NCBI RefSeq assembly: GCF_014646055.1
Contig: NZ_BMMS01000031.1
Span: forward strand, 1-64,000
Source of the DNA: Wenjunlia tyrosinilytica
GTDB taxonomy: Bacteria > Actinomycetota > Actinomycetes > Streptomycetales > Streptomycetaceae
Reading direction: 5' to 3'
DNA: 64,000 nt
Numbering within the stretch: position 1 is the stretch's first letter; each line of letters starts with the position of its first letter. The notes beneath the pieces were generated by a model. That model did no database searches. It was not told where the DNA came from and was given only the letters and a program-made list of their open reading frames with translations. Position numbers and translations under genes: made by a program. Below, piece after piece: positions 24,154 to 32,409 of this stretch.

Positions 24154-24867
24154 ATGCACTCCAACGCAGACGTGTTCATCGGGGAGACCATCGGCACGGC
24201 CATCCTGATCCTCTTCGGTGCCGGCGTGTGCGCCGCCGTCACCCTCAAACACTCCAAGGCACGTGCCTCCGGGTGGATCGTCATCGCCTTCGGCTGGGGC
24301 TTCGGCGTGCTGTCGGGGGCCTACATCGCGGCTCCCCTGTCGGGTGCCCATCTGAACCCCGCCGTGACGCTGGGCATCGCCATCGACACCGGGGACTGGG
24401 ACCAGGTCGTCTACTACCTGCTCGGGCAGTTCCTCGGCGCCATGATCGGCGCGGCCCTGGCCTGGCTGGTGTACTACGGGCAGTTCGCCGCCAACGAGGA
24501 GGACGACACGCTCGGCATCTTCTCCACCATCCCGGAGATCCGGAACACCTGGCAGAACCTGGTCAGCGAAATCATCGCCACCTTCGCCCTGGTCCTCGGC
24601 GTCCTGGCGTTCGGCCTGACCAAGGGGCTCGGCGAGAGCGGCACCAGTGTGCTCATCGTCTCGTTCCTCGTCGTCGGGATAGGCCTGTCCCTCGGCGGGC
24701 CGACGGGCTACGCCATCAACCCTGCCCGCGACCTAGGGCCGCGTGTCGTACACGCCCTGCTCCCGCACAGCAGGGGCACCTCCGACTGGGGCTACTCCTG
24801 GATTCCGGTCGCCGGGCCACTCATCGGGGCGGCGGCTGCGGCTGGGCTGTTCAACGCGGCATTCTGA
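24154..24867 (+). CDS. glpF: Glycerol uptake facilitator (MIP/aquaporin)
   Basis: Six-helix channel (237 aa) of the major intrinsic protein family in the cytoplasmic membrane, passing glycerol by facilitated diffusion. Both pore motifs are present: HLNPAVTLG and AINPARDLG, the latter with the Asp that marks glycerol facilitators. AAGGAG lies at good spacing before the ATG. glpK follows on the same strand after an unusually long 286-base spacer filled with repeats. It is unclear whether the two are co-transcribed. Confidence 0.95.
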   Translation: MHSNADVFIGETIGTAILILFGAGVCAAVTLKHSKARASGWIVIAFGWGFGVLSGAYIAAPLSGAHLNPAVTLGIAIDTGDWDQVVYYLLGQFLGAMIGAALAWLVYYGQFAANEEDDTLGIFSTIPEIRNTWQNLVSEIIATFALVLGVLAFGLTKGLGESGTSVLIVSFLVVGIGLSLGGPTGYAINPARDLGPRVVHALLPHSRGTSDWGYSWIPVAGPLIGAAAAAGLFNAAF

Positions 24868-24890
24868 GATCCCGTCCGTTCCGAATCCCG

Positions 24891-25062
24891 TCTCCGAGCC
24901 CACGGCTCCAAGCCAAGCCCCCGTCTCCAAGGCCCCGGCTCCAAGCCCCCATCTCCAAGGCCCGGCTCCAAGGCCCCGGCTCCAGGCCCGTCCCGAAGTT
25001 CCCGCTCCGACGTCCCCGACTCGACCTCCCCGACTCGACCGCCTCGACTCGACCGCCTCGAC
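24891..25062. repeat. Degenerate repeats between glpF and glpK
   Basis: About eight copies of CTCCAAG(C/G)CCC-like units are followed by several copies of CTCGACTCGACCGC-like units. No start codon-led frame with coding bias other than the open upstream extension of glpK runs through it. Confidence 0.7.
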
Positions 25063-25153
25063 CAGCCGTCCTCTTACTCGACGTCCTCTTCCCGACCTCG
25101 TAGGGCCGGCTCTCGCACGATCCGACCGGCTCGACCAAGCCAGTGAGGCTGAC

Positions 25154-26665
25154 ATGACCGATTCGTTCGTCGCCGCCATCGATCAGGGAACGACCTCCAG
25201 CCGCTGCATCATCTTCGCCGCCGACAGCCGCACCGTGGCCGTCGACCAGCGCGAGCACCGCCAGCTCTTCCCCAAGCCCGGCTGGGTGGAGCACGACGCC
25301 ACCGAGATCTGGTCCAAGACGCAGGCCGTGGTGGCGGGGGCCCTCGCCAAGGCCGGCATCCGGGCGGACCAGCTCAAGGCACTCGGCATCACCAACCAGC
25401 GCGAGACCACCGTGCTGTGGGACCGCGCCACCGGCAAGCCGGTGCACAACGCGATCGTCTGGCAGGACACCCGTACCGCCTCGCTGTGCACCCAGCTCGG
25501 CGGGGACGCCGGGCAGGACCGCTTCCGCGACGCCACGGGACTGCCCCTCGCCAGCTATTTCTCCGGTCCGAAGGCCGCCTGGCTCCTGGACAACGTGCCC
25601 GGGCTGCGGCGCCGCGCGGAGAACGGCGAGATCGCGTTCGGCACCATCGACTCCTGGCTGATCTGGAACCTCACCGGCGGCACCGACGGCGGTGTCCACG
25701 TCACCGACGTCACCAACGCCGGGCGCACCATGCTGATGAACCTGGAGACCCTCCAGTGGGACCCGGCCATCCTCGAGGCGATGAACGTGCCCGAGGCGAT
25801 CCTCCCCGAGATCCGCTCCTCCTCGGAGGTGTACGGCACGGGCACCGGGCAGCTCGCCGGTGTGCCCGTCGCCTCCGCGCTCGGCGACCAGCAGGCGGCG
25901 ATCTTCGGGCAGACCTGCTACGACGTGGGCGAGGCGAAGAACACCTATGGAACGGGCAGCTTCCTGCTGCTCAACACCGGCAACCGGCCGGTGCCGTCCA
26001 AGAGCGGCCTGCTGACCACCATGGGCTACCGCATCGGCAACGAGGCCCCGGTGTACTGCCTGGAAGGGGCCATCGCGATCACCGGCGCACTGGTGCAGTG
26101 GTTCCGCGACCAGTTGGGGATCATCAGCACCGCGGCCGAGATCGAGACGCTGGCGAGCAGCGTGGAGGACAACGGCGGGGCCTACATCGTGCCCGCGTTC
26201 TCCGGTCTGTTCGCGCCCTACTGGCGCGGTGACGCCCGGGGTGTGGTCACCGGGCTGACCCGGTACGTCACCAAGGCCCATCTGGCACGGGCCGTGCTGG
26301 AGGCCACGTCGTGGCAGACCCGCGAGGTGGTGGACGCGATGTACCAGGACTCGGGGGTGCAGCTGACCTCACTGAAGGTCGACGGCGGTATGACGTCGAA
26401 CAATCTGCTGATGCAGCACCAGGCGGATGTGCTGGACGTGCCGGTGATCCGGCCGATAATCGCGGAGACGACGTGCCTGGGCGCGGCCTACGCGGCCGGT
26501 CTCGCGGTCGGATTCTGGCCGGACCTGGACGCGCTGAGGGCGAACTGGAAGCGCGCGGCGGAGTGGACGCCGCGCATGGACGCGTCGGTGCGCGAGCGGG
26601 AGTACCGCAACTGGCGCAAGGCCGTGGAGCGCAGCTTCGGCTGGCTCGACGACGACGAACAGTAG
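25154..26665 (+). CDS. glpK: Glycerol kinase
   Basis: Cytosolic FGGY-family kinase (503 aa) making glycerol-3-phosphate from glycerol and ATP. It has IDQGTTSSR at the N-terminus, the family motif [13 protein letters not shown], and ALGDQQAA and [10 protein letters not shown] in the ATP-binding half. The frame is open upstream to 24743, but the ATG at 25154 gives the normal length and N-terminus. No glpD lies next to it, as it often does; a terminator and the convergent conservon follow. Confidence 0.97.
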   Translation: MTDSFVAAIDQGTTSSRCIIFAADSRTVAVDQREHRQLFPKPGWVEHDATEIWSKTQAVVAGALAKAGIRADQLKALGITNQRETTVLWDRATGKPVHNAIVWQDTRTASLCTQLGGDAGQDRFRDATGLPLASYFSGPKAAWLLDNVPGLRRRAENGEIAFGTIDSWLIWNLTGGTDGGVHVTDVTNAGRTMLMNLETLQWDPAILEAMNVPEAILPEIRSSSEVYGTGTGQLAGVPVASALGDQQAAIFGQTCYDVGEAKNTYGTGSFLLLNTGNRPVPSKSGLLTTMGYRIGNEAPVYCLEGAIAITGALVQWFRDQLGIISTAAEIETLASSVEDNGGAYIVPAFSGLFAPYWRGDARGVVTGLTRYVTKAHLARAVLEATSWQTREVVDAMYQDSGVQLTSLKVDGGMTSNNLLMQHQADVLDVPVIRPIIAETTCLGAAYAAGLAVGFWPDLDALRANWKRAAEWTPRMDASVREREYRNWRKAVERSFGWLDDDEQ

Positions 26666-26703
26666 GGCCGGTCCGGGCCCACGGCCCGGGAACTCGCGAC
26701 GGT

Positions 26704-26746
26704 CGCGCCCGCCGCCCGCACGTTCCGCGTGCGGGTGGCGGGCGCG
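26704..26746. terminator. Strong bidirectional terminator
   Basis: Two 19-base arms, 26704-26722 and 26728-26746, pair perfectly except for one G-T position, around a 5-base loop TTCCG. The hairpin lies between the convergent glpK and cvnD genes. Confidence 0.88.
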
Positions 26747-26934
26747 CCGCATGGCATGCCCGGTGAGGCGATGGACGCCCAGTGCTTCCAGTACGTGGCG
26801 TCCCCGGCCTCGACGCGTTGGCGAACGTGCCGTGCCGGTGCCCGCGTTGAGCCGGAGACGGTTGGGGTGTCGCCGGAGACGAGGTCCGTTCTGCCGTTGC
26901 CGTCGGTGCCGCTGTGGGCGTAGGAGATGGCCGC

Positions 26935-27555
26935 CTACGGGGCGGGAACCGGCTCGGAGGCGCGTGCCTCGGCCGAGCGCCGCAGGGCGTGCTCGACCAC
27001 GGCGATGAGCACTTCCTTGGCGGACTCCCGCTCGCGGGCGTCGCACGCGACCACGGGCACGTGCTCGTCCAGGTCGAGGGCGTCCCGTACGGCCTCCGCC
27101 GGGAAGCTGCGGGCTCCCTCGAAGCAGTTGACCGCGACGGCGAACGGGATCCCCCGCCGCTCGAAGTAGTCCACCGCGGCGAAGCAGTCCTCGAGCCTGC
27201 GGGTGTCGGCCAGGACCACGGCGCCCAGCGCCCCCTGCGCCAACTCGTCCCACAGGAACCAGAAACGGTCCTGGCCCGGGGTGCCGAACAGGTAGAGGAC
27301 GAGCCCCTCGCGGACGGTGATGCGCCCGAAGTCCATGGCCACCGTGGTGGTGGTCTTCTGCTCGACCCCCGCGGTGTCGTCGACCGGCTCACCGGCGGCG
27401 CTGAGCGCCTCCTCGGTGCGCAGCGGCTTGATCTCGCTGACCGCTCCGACGAGGGTGGTCTTGCCCACGCCGAAGCCGCCCGCGACCAGGATCTTGAGCG
27501 CCACGGGCGCCTGCTCCGGTTCTTGCCGGCGTCGGTCAGAGCGCCCGAAGACCAT
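26935..27555 (-). CDS. cvnD: Conservon GTPase-like protein CvnD
   Basis: Cytosolic Ras-like NTPase (206 aa) of the Cvn system. P-loop GGFGVGKTTLVGA, switch region TTTTVAMDFGR and LFGTPGQDRF (Walker B region) are clear. Cvn systems resemble eukaryotic G-protein-coupled signalling and influence development and antibiotic production. It is the fourth gene of the operon and its start overlaps the end of cvnC by 20 bases, which indicates coupled translation. No cytochrome P450 gene (cvnE) follows. Confidence 0.93.
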   Translation of the reverse strand: MVFGRSDRRRQEPEQAPVALKILVAGGFGVGKTTLVGAVSEIKPLRTEEALSAAGEPVDDTAGVEQKTTTTVAMDFGRITVREGLVLYLFGTPGQDRFWFLWDELAQGALGAVVLADTRRLEDCFAAVDYFERRGIPFAVAVNCFEGARSFPAEAVRDALDLDEHVPVVACDARERESAKEVLIAVVEHALRRSAEARASEPVPAP

Positions 27556-27934
27556 TGATCACCTCGCGCAGGATCCTCTCGTCGGGAAGCTGGGCCGGGG
27601 GGACGGGGCGGCTGACACGGACCAGTTCCGCGTGCATCAGGTCGCCGACGAGCACCCGGACCACACCCACGGGCAGGTCGGTCTCCGCCGCGAGTTCCGC
27701 GACGGACATCGCCTCGGCCGTGCACACCTCGATGATGTCGAGGTGCTCAGGGGTGAGCGTCAGGTCGGGCAGGTCCTCGATGTCGCCGGTCCCACCGGCC
27801 TCGGCGAGGACCAGGGCGATCAGGTCGAGCTTCTCCTCGGCCGCGCTTCTGGTGCGGCCACGGGTCATCGCGTAAGGCCGTACCACCGCTCCGGCCTCGT
27901 CGTCGTACCATCGTGTGTCCGCGTCTGATGCCAT
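27536..27934 (-). CDS. cvnC: DUF742 protein CvnC
   Basis: DUF742 protein (132 aa), predicted winged helix. It has VRPYAMTRGRTR and EHLDIIEVC near the N-terminal half and SVAELAAETDLPVGVVRVLVGDL as the helix-turn-helix-like part, ending LREVINGLRAL. It is always found between the roadblock protein and the GTPase in Cvn operons. Nine bases separate it from cvnB. Confidence 0.92.
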   Translation of the reverse strand: MASDADTRWYDDEAGAVVRPYAMTRGRTRSAAEEKLDLIALVLAEAGGTGDIEDLPDLTLTPEHLDIIEVCTAEAMSVAELAAETDLPVGVVRVLVGDLMHAELVRVSRPVPPAQLPDERILREVINGLRAL

Positions 27935-27943
27935 GAGCCGGTG

Positions 27944-28360
27944 TCACCCCCCTGTCGGTATGCCGTCTCGCGGGGCGGTGGCCAGATGGGCCCCGACCCG
28001 CTTGACGAGAAGTGTCATCTCGTAGGCGATCTGGCCGACGTCCGCTTCGGCGTCGGCGAGTACGGCGAGGCAGCTTCCGTCGCCCGCGGCGGTGACGAAG
28101 AGGAAGGCGTCGTCGAGTTCGACCATGGTCTGACGGACCGAGCCCGCCTTGAAGTGCCGCCCGACCCCCTTGGCCAGGCTGTGGAATCCGGAGGCGACGG
28201 CCGCCAGGTGTTCGGCGTCCTCACGTGACAGACCCTGTGATCCGCCGGTGGCCAGCCCGTCGCTGGAGAGCACTAGGGCCTTGCGGATGTTTCTGACGCG
28301 CGAAACGAGGTCGTCGAGAAGCCAGTTCAGCTCCCCCGTCGGATTCGCCGATGCGGTCAT
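27944..28360 (-). CDS. cvnB: Roadblock/LC7 protein CvnB
   Basis: Roadblock/LC7 protein (138 aa) that probably acts on the CvnD GTPase. The core runs from LNWLLDDLVSRVRNIRKALV through SSDGLATGGSQGLSREDAEH to CLAVLADAEADVGQIAYEM. The frame is open far upstream, but the ATG at 28360 with AAAGGGAC upstream gives the family length. Its ATG overlaps the stop of cvnA (ATGA). Confidence 0.93.
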   Translation of the reverse strand: MTASANPTGELNWLLDDLVSRVRNIRKALVLSSDGLATGGSQGLSREDAEHLAAVASGFHSLAKGVGRHFKAGSVRQTMVELDDAFLFVTAAGDGSCLAVLADAEADVGQIAYEMTLLVKRVGAHLATAPRDGIPTGG

Positions 28361-30990
28361 CGACCGTCCCTTTCTGTACTGGATCGTGGTGACGTCACGC
28401 CCGGGCCGTCCGTGGAGTCGGCCCGGTCCCCGTGTGGGCCGCCTTCTGCGTCCTCGGTGTCTTCGGTGGCGTTGCGTCCGCGCTGCCACCCACGCTGGAA
28501 CGACGCCATCCGGGACCGTACTTCGTCGGCCGAACGCTCCCGAGCGGGCGGGGCCTCCTGGGCCGCTGCCGCCGCTTCGGCCTGGGCCGCGCGCAGCTGC
28601 GGTGCGAGGTTCGCCTGGCGCACTCGCCGGGGCAGCCCGTACTCGTTGCTGCCCGCGCCCGGCCGGGCGCTGGGCAGTGCGGGGTCGGCGGACGCGGAGG
28701 CCTGGCCGTGGTCGGGAGCGGGCTCGGTCCGGGCGTGCCGAGACTCGGAGCGGGCGGGGGGCGCGCCCTCGACGGTACGGCCGCGGTCCGCGACGAGGAC
28801 CGGGGAGCGGCGGCGGCGCGGCAGCCCTCCCGGTGTGCGGTCGGCCGTGCGCTCCCCGGGGCCGTCCTCGCGGGCCTGCGCGGAGACGGGCTGCACCTCC
28901 CGCTGCTCCTGGCGGGCCGTGGGGACGGGCGCGGCCTCGGCGGGGGCGTCGACCGGGCCGAGCCCCCATTCGCGGAAGGCCGCCCGGGTCCGCATGGCGG
29001 GAGCCTCGTCGAAGCCCTCGTCCTCGTCGTAGTCCGCCTCGCCGGCCGCGCCGGGAGCCCTGCGCTCGGCGGTGGTCGAGGACGACGGGCTCTCGGTCAG
29101 CAGGGAGTTGGGGATGAGGACGACGGCGGTGGTGCCGCCGTAGGGGGACTGGCGCAGGGAGACCCGCACGCCATGGCGCTGTGCGAGGCGGCTGACCACG
29201 AACAGGCCGAGCCGGTCGGTGTCGGAGAGCTCGAACTCCGGTGTCTCCGCGAGGCGCTGGTTCGCCTCGAGGAGCGTGGTGGCGGGCATCCCGAGGCCGC
29301 GGTCGTCGACCTCGAGGACGAAGCCGTTGGCCACCTGCTCGCCGTGGACCTGGACATGTGTGTGGGGCGGGGAGAACACCGTGGCGTTCTCGACCAGTTC
29401 GGCGACGAGGTGGGTGATGTCGGCGACCGCGCCGCCCGTAAGGGCCACACGGGGCATGCGGCGGACCTCGACGCGCTCGTAGTCCTCGACCTCGGCGACG
29501 GCGGCGCGGACCACGTTGATGAGCATGACGGGGTTGCGCCAGGCGCGGGCCGGGGCGACGCCGGAGAGGATGACCAGGCCCTCGGCGTGCCGCCGCATAC
29601 GGGTGGTCATGTGGTCGAGGCGGAACAGGTCGGCGAGTTCCTCGGCGTCCTCGGTGCGGCGCTCCATGGTGTCGAGGAGCGTGAGCTGGCGGTGGAGGAG
29701 TACCTGGCTGCGGCGGGCGAGGTTGACGAAGACCTCGGAGACCCCGCGGCGCATCTCGGCCTGTTTGACGGCCGCTTCGACGGCGGCCCGCTGGACGTCG
29801 TTGAACGCCTGGCCGACCTGGCTGACCTCGTCGTGGCCCTCGCGGAACGCGATGGGCGGGATCTCCGCCTCGACGTCCAGCTCCTCACCGGAGGCGAGGC
29901 GGCGCATGACGCGCGGCAGGCGGTTGCCCGACAGCTCCAGGGCGGCCTTGCGCAGCCGGGTGAGGTCGCGCACGAGGTTGCGGCCGATACGGAAGGAGAT
30001 GACGAGAGACGCGAGGACGGCGATCAGACCGAGGACGATGACGGCGGCGGCGTAGATGTTGGTGCGGTCCTCGTACGCCTGGGAGCGGTCGGTGAAGCGG
30101 CCCACGCTCGCCATCTTGATCCGGGTGAGGTCCTTGCCGGCGGCGGCCAGCGTGGAGGTCCAGCGCTCGGCGTCGACCGCGCGGGGCGCGCCGCCCGCGC
30201 CCGCGCTGATCAGGGACTCCTCCATGTCGTGCAGCGCCCTGCCGTTGGCACTCGCGGTGAAGTCCCTGTACGCCTTGCGGTCGGCGGGCAGCGGGAGTTC
30301 GGGGACATGGATGCGCAGCAGCACGCGCTGTTCGGCCACCGCGTCGGACAGGTACCGGAATTCGGGTCCCGACATGCGGCCGGAGGCCAGTGCCGCGGAG
30401 GCGAGGGCGTCCTCGCGGGTCACGGCGTCCTGGGCCCGGCTGACGCTGACGATGGTGCGTATGTGCTTGGCGAGCTTGTCGTTGATGCCGGCGTTGAGGT
30501 CGGCGAAGAGGAGGAAGCCTCCGTCGATGATCCGCGAGTAGCCGTCGAACGCCTTGGCACGGGTCATCTCGCGCGAGCTGACCTGCTGGCGCAGCCCGTC
30601 GAGCCCGTTGAGCTCGGTCTTGAGGGAGTCCAGGCGCCTTCGCTGGCCGGAGTTGAGCATCGAGCGGTCGTCGGGGTTCCTCGCGGCGGCGAGCAGCACC
30701 TCCCGGCTCCGGTCGGTGCTGTCCTGGGCCCGGCGCAGGTCGTCGAGGGCTCCGCGGTGCCGGGGGTCGGCGAGGTAGAGCAGCGCGTCGCGCCGTTCGG
30801 ACTGCATGGTCGCCATCAGGCCGTCGAGCGGGCGGCCGAACGTCTTGTTCATGGCCTTGACGTCCGTGATGCCCATGACCTCTTCGGCCGCGTCGACCGC
30901 CGCGACGGCCCACACGGCCACGAGGGACACCAGGGGCACCGACAGCAGTGCCACGATCTTCCGGCGGATCGATCTCCCGCGAGAGCGCAT
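28357..30990 (-). CDS. cvnA: Conservon sensor histidine-kinase-like protein CvnA
   Basis: Membrane sensor (877 aa). A first transmembrane helix (about 9-29) is followed by an extracellular nitrate/nitrite-sensor-like domain (about 30-310), a second helix (IYAAAVIVLGLIAVLASLVI), a HAMP region and a HATPase domain. The HATPase domain shows LVENATVFSPP (N box) and VDDRGLGMP (G box). A long Pro/Ala/Arg-rich disordered tail of about 220 residues follows. The frame opens at 31065, but the ATG at 30990 (MRSRGRSIRR) places the first helix properly. First gene of cvnABCD. Confidence 0.92.
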   Translation of the reverse strand: MRSRGRSIRRKIVALLSVPLVSLVAVWAVAAVDAAEEVMGITDVKAMNKTFGRPLDGLMATMQSERRDALLYLADPRHRGALDDLRRAQDSTDRSREVLLAAARNPDDRSMLNSGQRRRLDSLKTELNGLDGLRQQVSSREMTRAKAFDGYSRIIDGGFLLFADLNAGINDKLAKHIRTIVSVSRAQDAVTREDALASAALASGRMSGPEFRYLSDAVAEQRVLLRIHVPELPLPADRKAYRDFTASANGRALHDMEESLISAGAGGAPRAVDAERWTSTLAAAGKDLTRIKMASVGRFTDRSQAYEDRTNIYAAAVIVLGLIAVLASLVISFRIGRNLVRDLTRLRKAALELSGNRLPRVMRRLASGEELDVEAEIPPIAFREGHDEVSQVGQAFNDVQRAAVEAAVKQAEMRRGVSEVFVNLARRSQVLLHRQLTLLDTMERRTEDAEELADLFRLDHMTTRMRRHAEGLVILSGVAPARAWRNPVMLINVVRAAVAEVEDYERVEVRRMPRVALTGGAVADITHLVAELVENATVFSPPHTHVQVHGEQVANGFVLEVDDRGLGMPATTLLEANQRLAETPEFELSDTDRLGLFVVSRLAQRHGVRVSLRQSPYGGTTAVVLIPNSLLTESPSSSTTAERRAPGAAGEADYDEDEGFDEAPAMRTRAAFREWGLGPVDAPAEAAPVPTARQEQREVQPVSAQAREDGPGERTADRTPGGLPRRRRSPVLVADRGRTVEGAPPARSESRHARTEPAPDHGQASASADPALPSARPGAGSNEYGLPRRVRQANLAPQLRAAQAEAAAAAQEAPPARERSADEVRSRMASFQRGWQRGRNATEDTEDAEGGPHGDRADSTDGPGVTSPRSSTERDGR

Positions 30991-31955
30991 CGTCTGCGTA
31001 CAACCTTCATGCCGGGACAGGGGGTTATCAAACGGCGCGAGCTTACTACTGACCGATGAACGCATCGAAGCCTGTTCCGGCGCTATTTGAGCACGTCAAG
31101 TGGTACGCAACATGGCCAATTGTCCTGTGATCTCCGGACATCCCCGCCCCGATCCACCGTGTTTTGATTGACCGTTGAATGGGTACGGACGCAACTCTGA
31201 CTGTAATTATTCGGTACACGGTTCGTGATGGCGCCGGGTCACACCGCGCTGAAACGTGTCCGCACGGGTGCGCGGGCACGCAAAAGCCGCGTCCGTGCCG
31301 TTGTGCGGCCATGGCCGGAGGACCGCTTCAGGCCATGGCCGCTGCGCCTTCGCGCACGGCTGGCCTGTACAGGAGCGCGGCCGGGAGCCCGCCCTGGTGG
31401 GACCGGGGTGCGGGCCCCCGGACACCGCATCCGCCACAGCCGGACAAGCCGGCACACGACGACAGCTCCCCCCCGCGCGCGGACGCCGATTCACGCCTGC
31501 CGGATACGGGAGCACCGCGCCGAGGGGCGATATCCGGACACCGCGCCGTGACCACGGACCGACTCACTGCCCGAAGTGTCCGCATTGCCGTCCGCATTGC
31601 CGTCCGCGCGGCCGTCCGCGCGGCCCGGGCCCGGAGCGCGGGCAGGGGCACGGCGGGGCGGACGGCGGCGGACAGCGGCCCATCGGCGCGGGCCGGATGA
31701 GCGCTTTTGCGCGCCGCCGCGGGAACCCTCGGGGCGATTCACCCGTCGGATCAAGTGAGGGCCGTACCCATCGACCTCGCTGTTCGAGGCCGGATGAGAC
31801 GTCCGCGCGAGCCATACGGGGGATCTTCGGTTCAGGGGTGGGGAGACCCGGCGAGGGGATCGCGGCACTTCCGGAATGGAGTCCTGGGTTCCGGGCAGGG
31901 TGTACCGAGTCGGGACGACCTGTCCGTGTCGATTGCGAATCATGGGGGTTGAGTC
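30991..31955. other. 965-base region without a convincing gene
   Basis: The part next to cvnA (31066-31220) is clearly richer in A/T and probably holds the cvnA promoter. From 31225 to 31750 all frames are open but none shows a steady third-position bias or a recognisable protein. A 12-bp tandem repeat (TCCGCATTGCCG twice, then two TCCGCGCGGCC(G/C) copies) lies at 31579-31626. No RNA gene was recognised. Confidence 0.5.
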
Positions 31956-32387
31956 ATGAGTGTGGTGCAGGAAGGCGAGGCACTGGATCGTGCCTTCGTC
32001 AATCAGGGACAGGGCCGGGGGACCCTGTGGGAGGAGGAGCGCGTCGGCAGGCAGCGCATGGCGGATCCCGTACGCCGGTCCGCTGTCCGCGCGTTCCTGA
32101 TCGGGGCGGTCACGCTGATCGAGGTCAATGTCGCGGTGCTGGGCACGCTCGGCGGGTCCTGGATCGCCGCTCCGGCGACGCTCGCCGCCGTGGTGAGCAC
32201 GATAGTGGCCACCTGGGCGGTGCTCGATGTGTGGGTGACCCGGCAGGTGCACGTCCAACGCCACGGGGTGGTGTCCACTCCCAGCAGCGCCGCCCGTCCC
32301 GCGCGCGGACACCTCGGCCTCGCCCGCCGCTCGCACGAGGGCCGCGCCACGGGCTCCCCGCAGCACCTGTCGTCCCGGGCCGCCTGA
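31956..32387 (+). CDS. Small membrane protein of unknown function
   Basis: Protein of 143 aa with two hydrophobic segments (FLIGAVTLIEVNVAVLGTL and APATLAAVVSTIVATWAVL, about residues 47-95). Its charged N-terminus and Arg/Ser-rich tail suggest both ends are cytosolic. GGGTTGAG precedes the ATG. It is convergent with the SMC-like operon and ends 22 bases from it. It occupies the place where a fourth subunit of that operon might have been expected. No family recognised. Confidence 0.65.
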   Translation: MSVVQEGEALDRAFVNQGQGRGTLWEEERVGRQRMADPVRRSAVRAFLIGAVTLIEVNVAVLGTLGGSWIAAPATLAAVVSTIVATWAVLDVWVTRQVHVQRHGVVSTPSSAARPARGHLGLARRSHEGRATGSPQHLSSRAA

Positions 32388-32409
32388 CCCGCCGCGACAG
32401 CCGCCCGCT

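Noticed and set aside
26747-26934. Small gene between the terminator and cvnD
   Set aside because: No frame shows steady coding bias or a ribosome site.
28432-31059. 875-aa open frame on the plus strand
   Set aside because: Shadow of cvnA.
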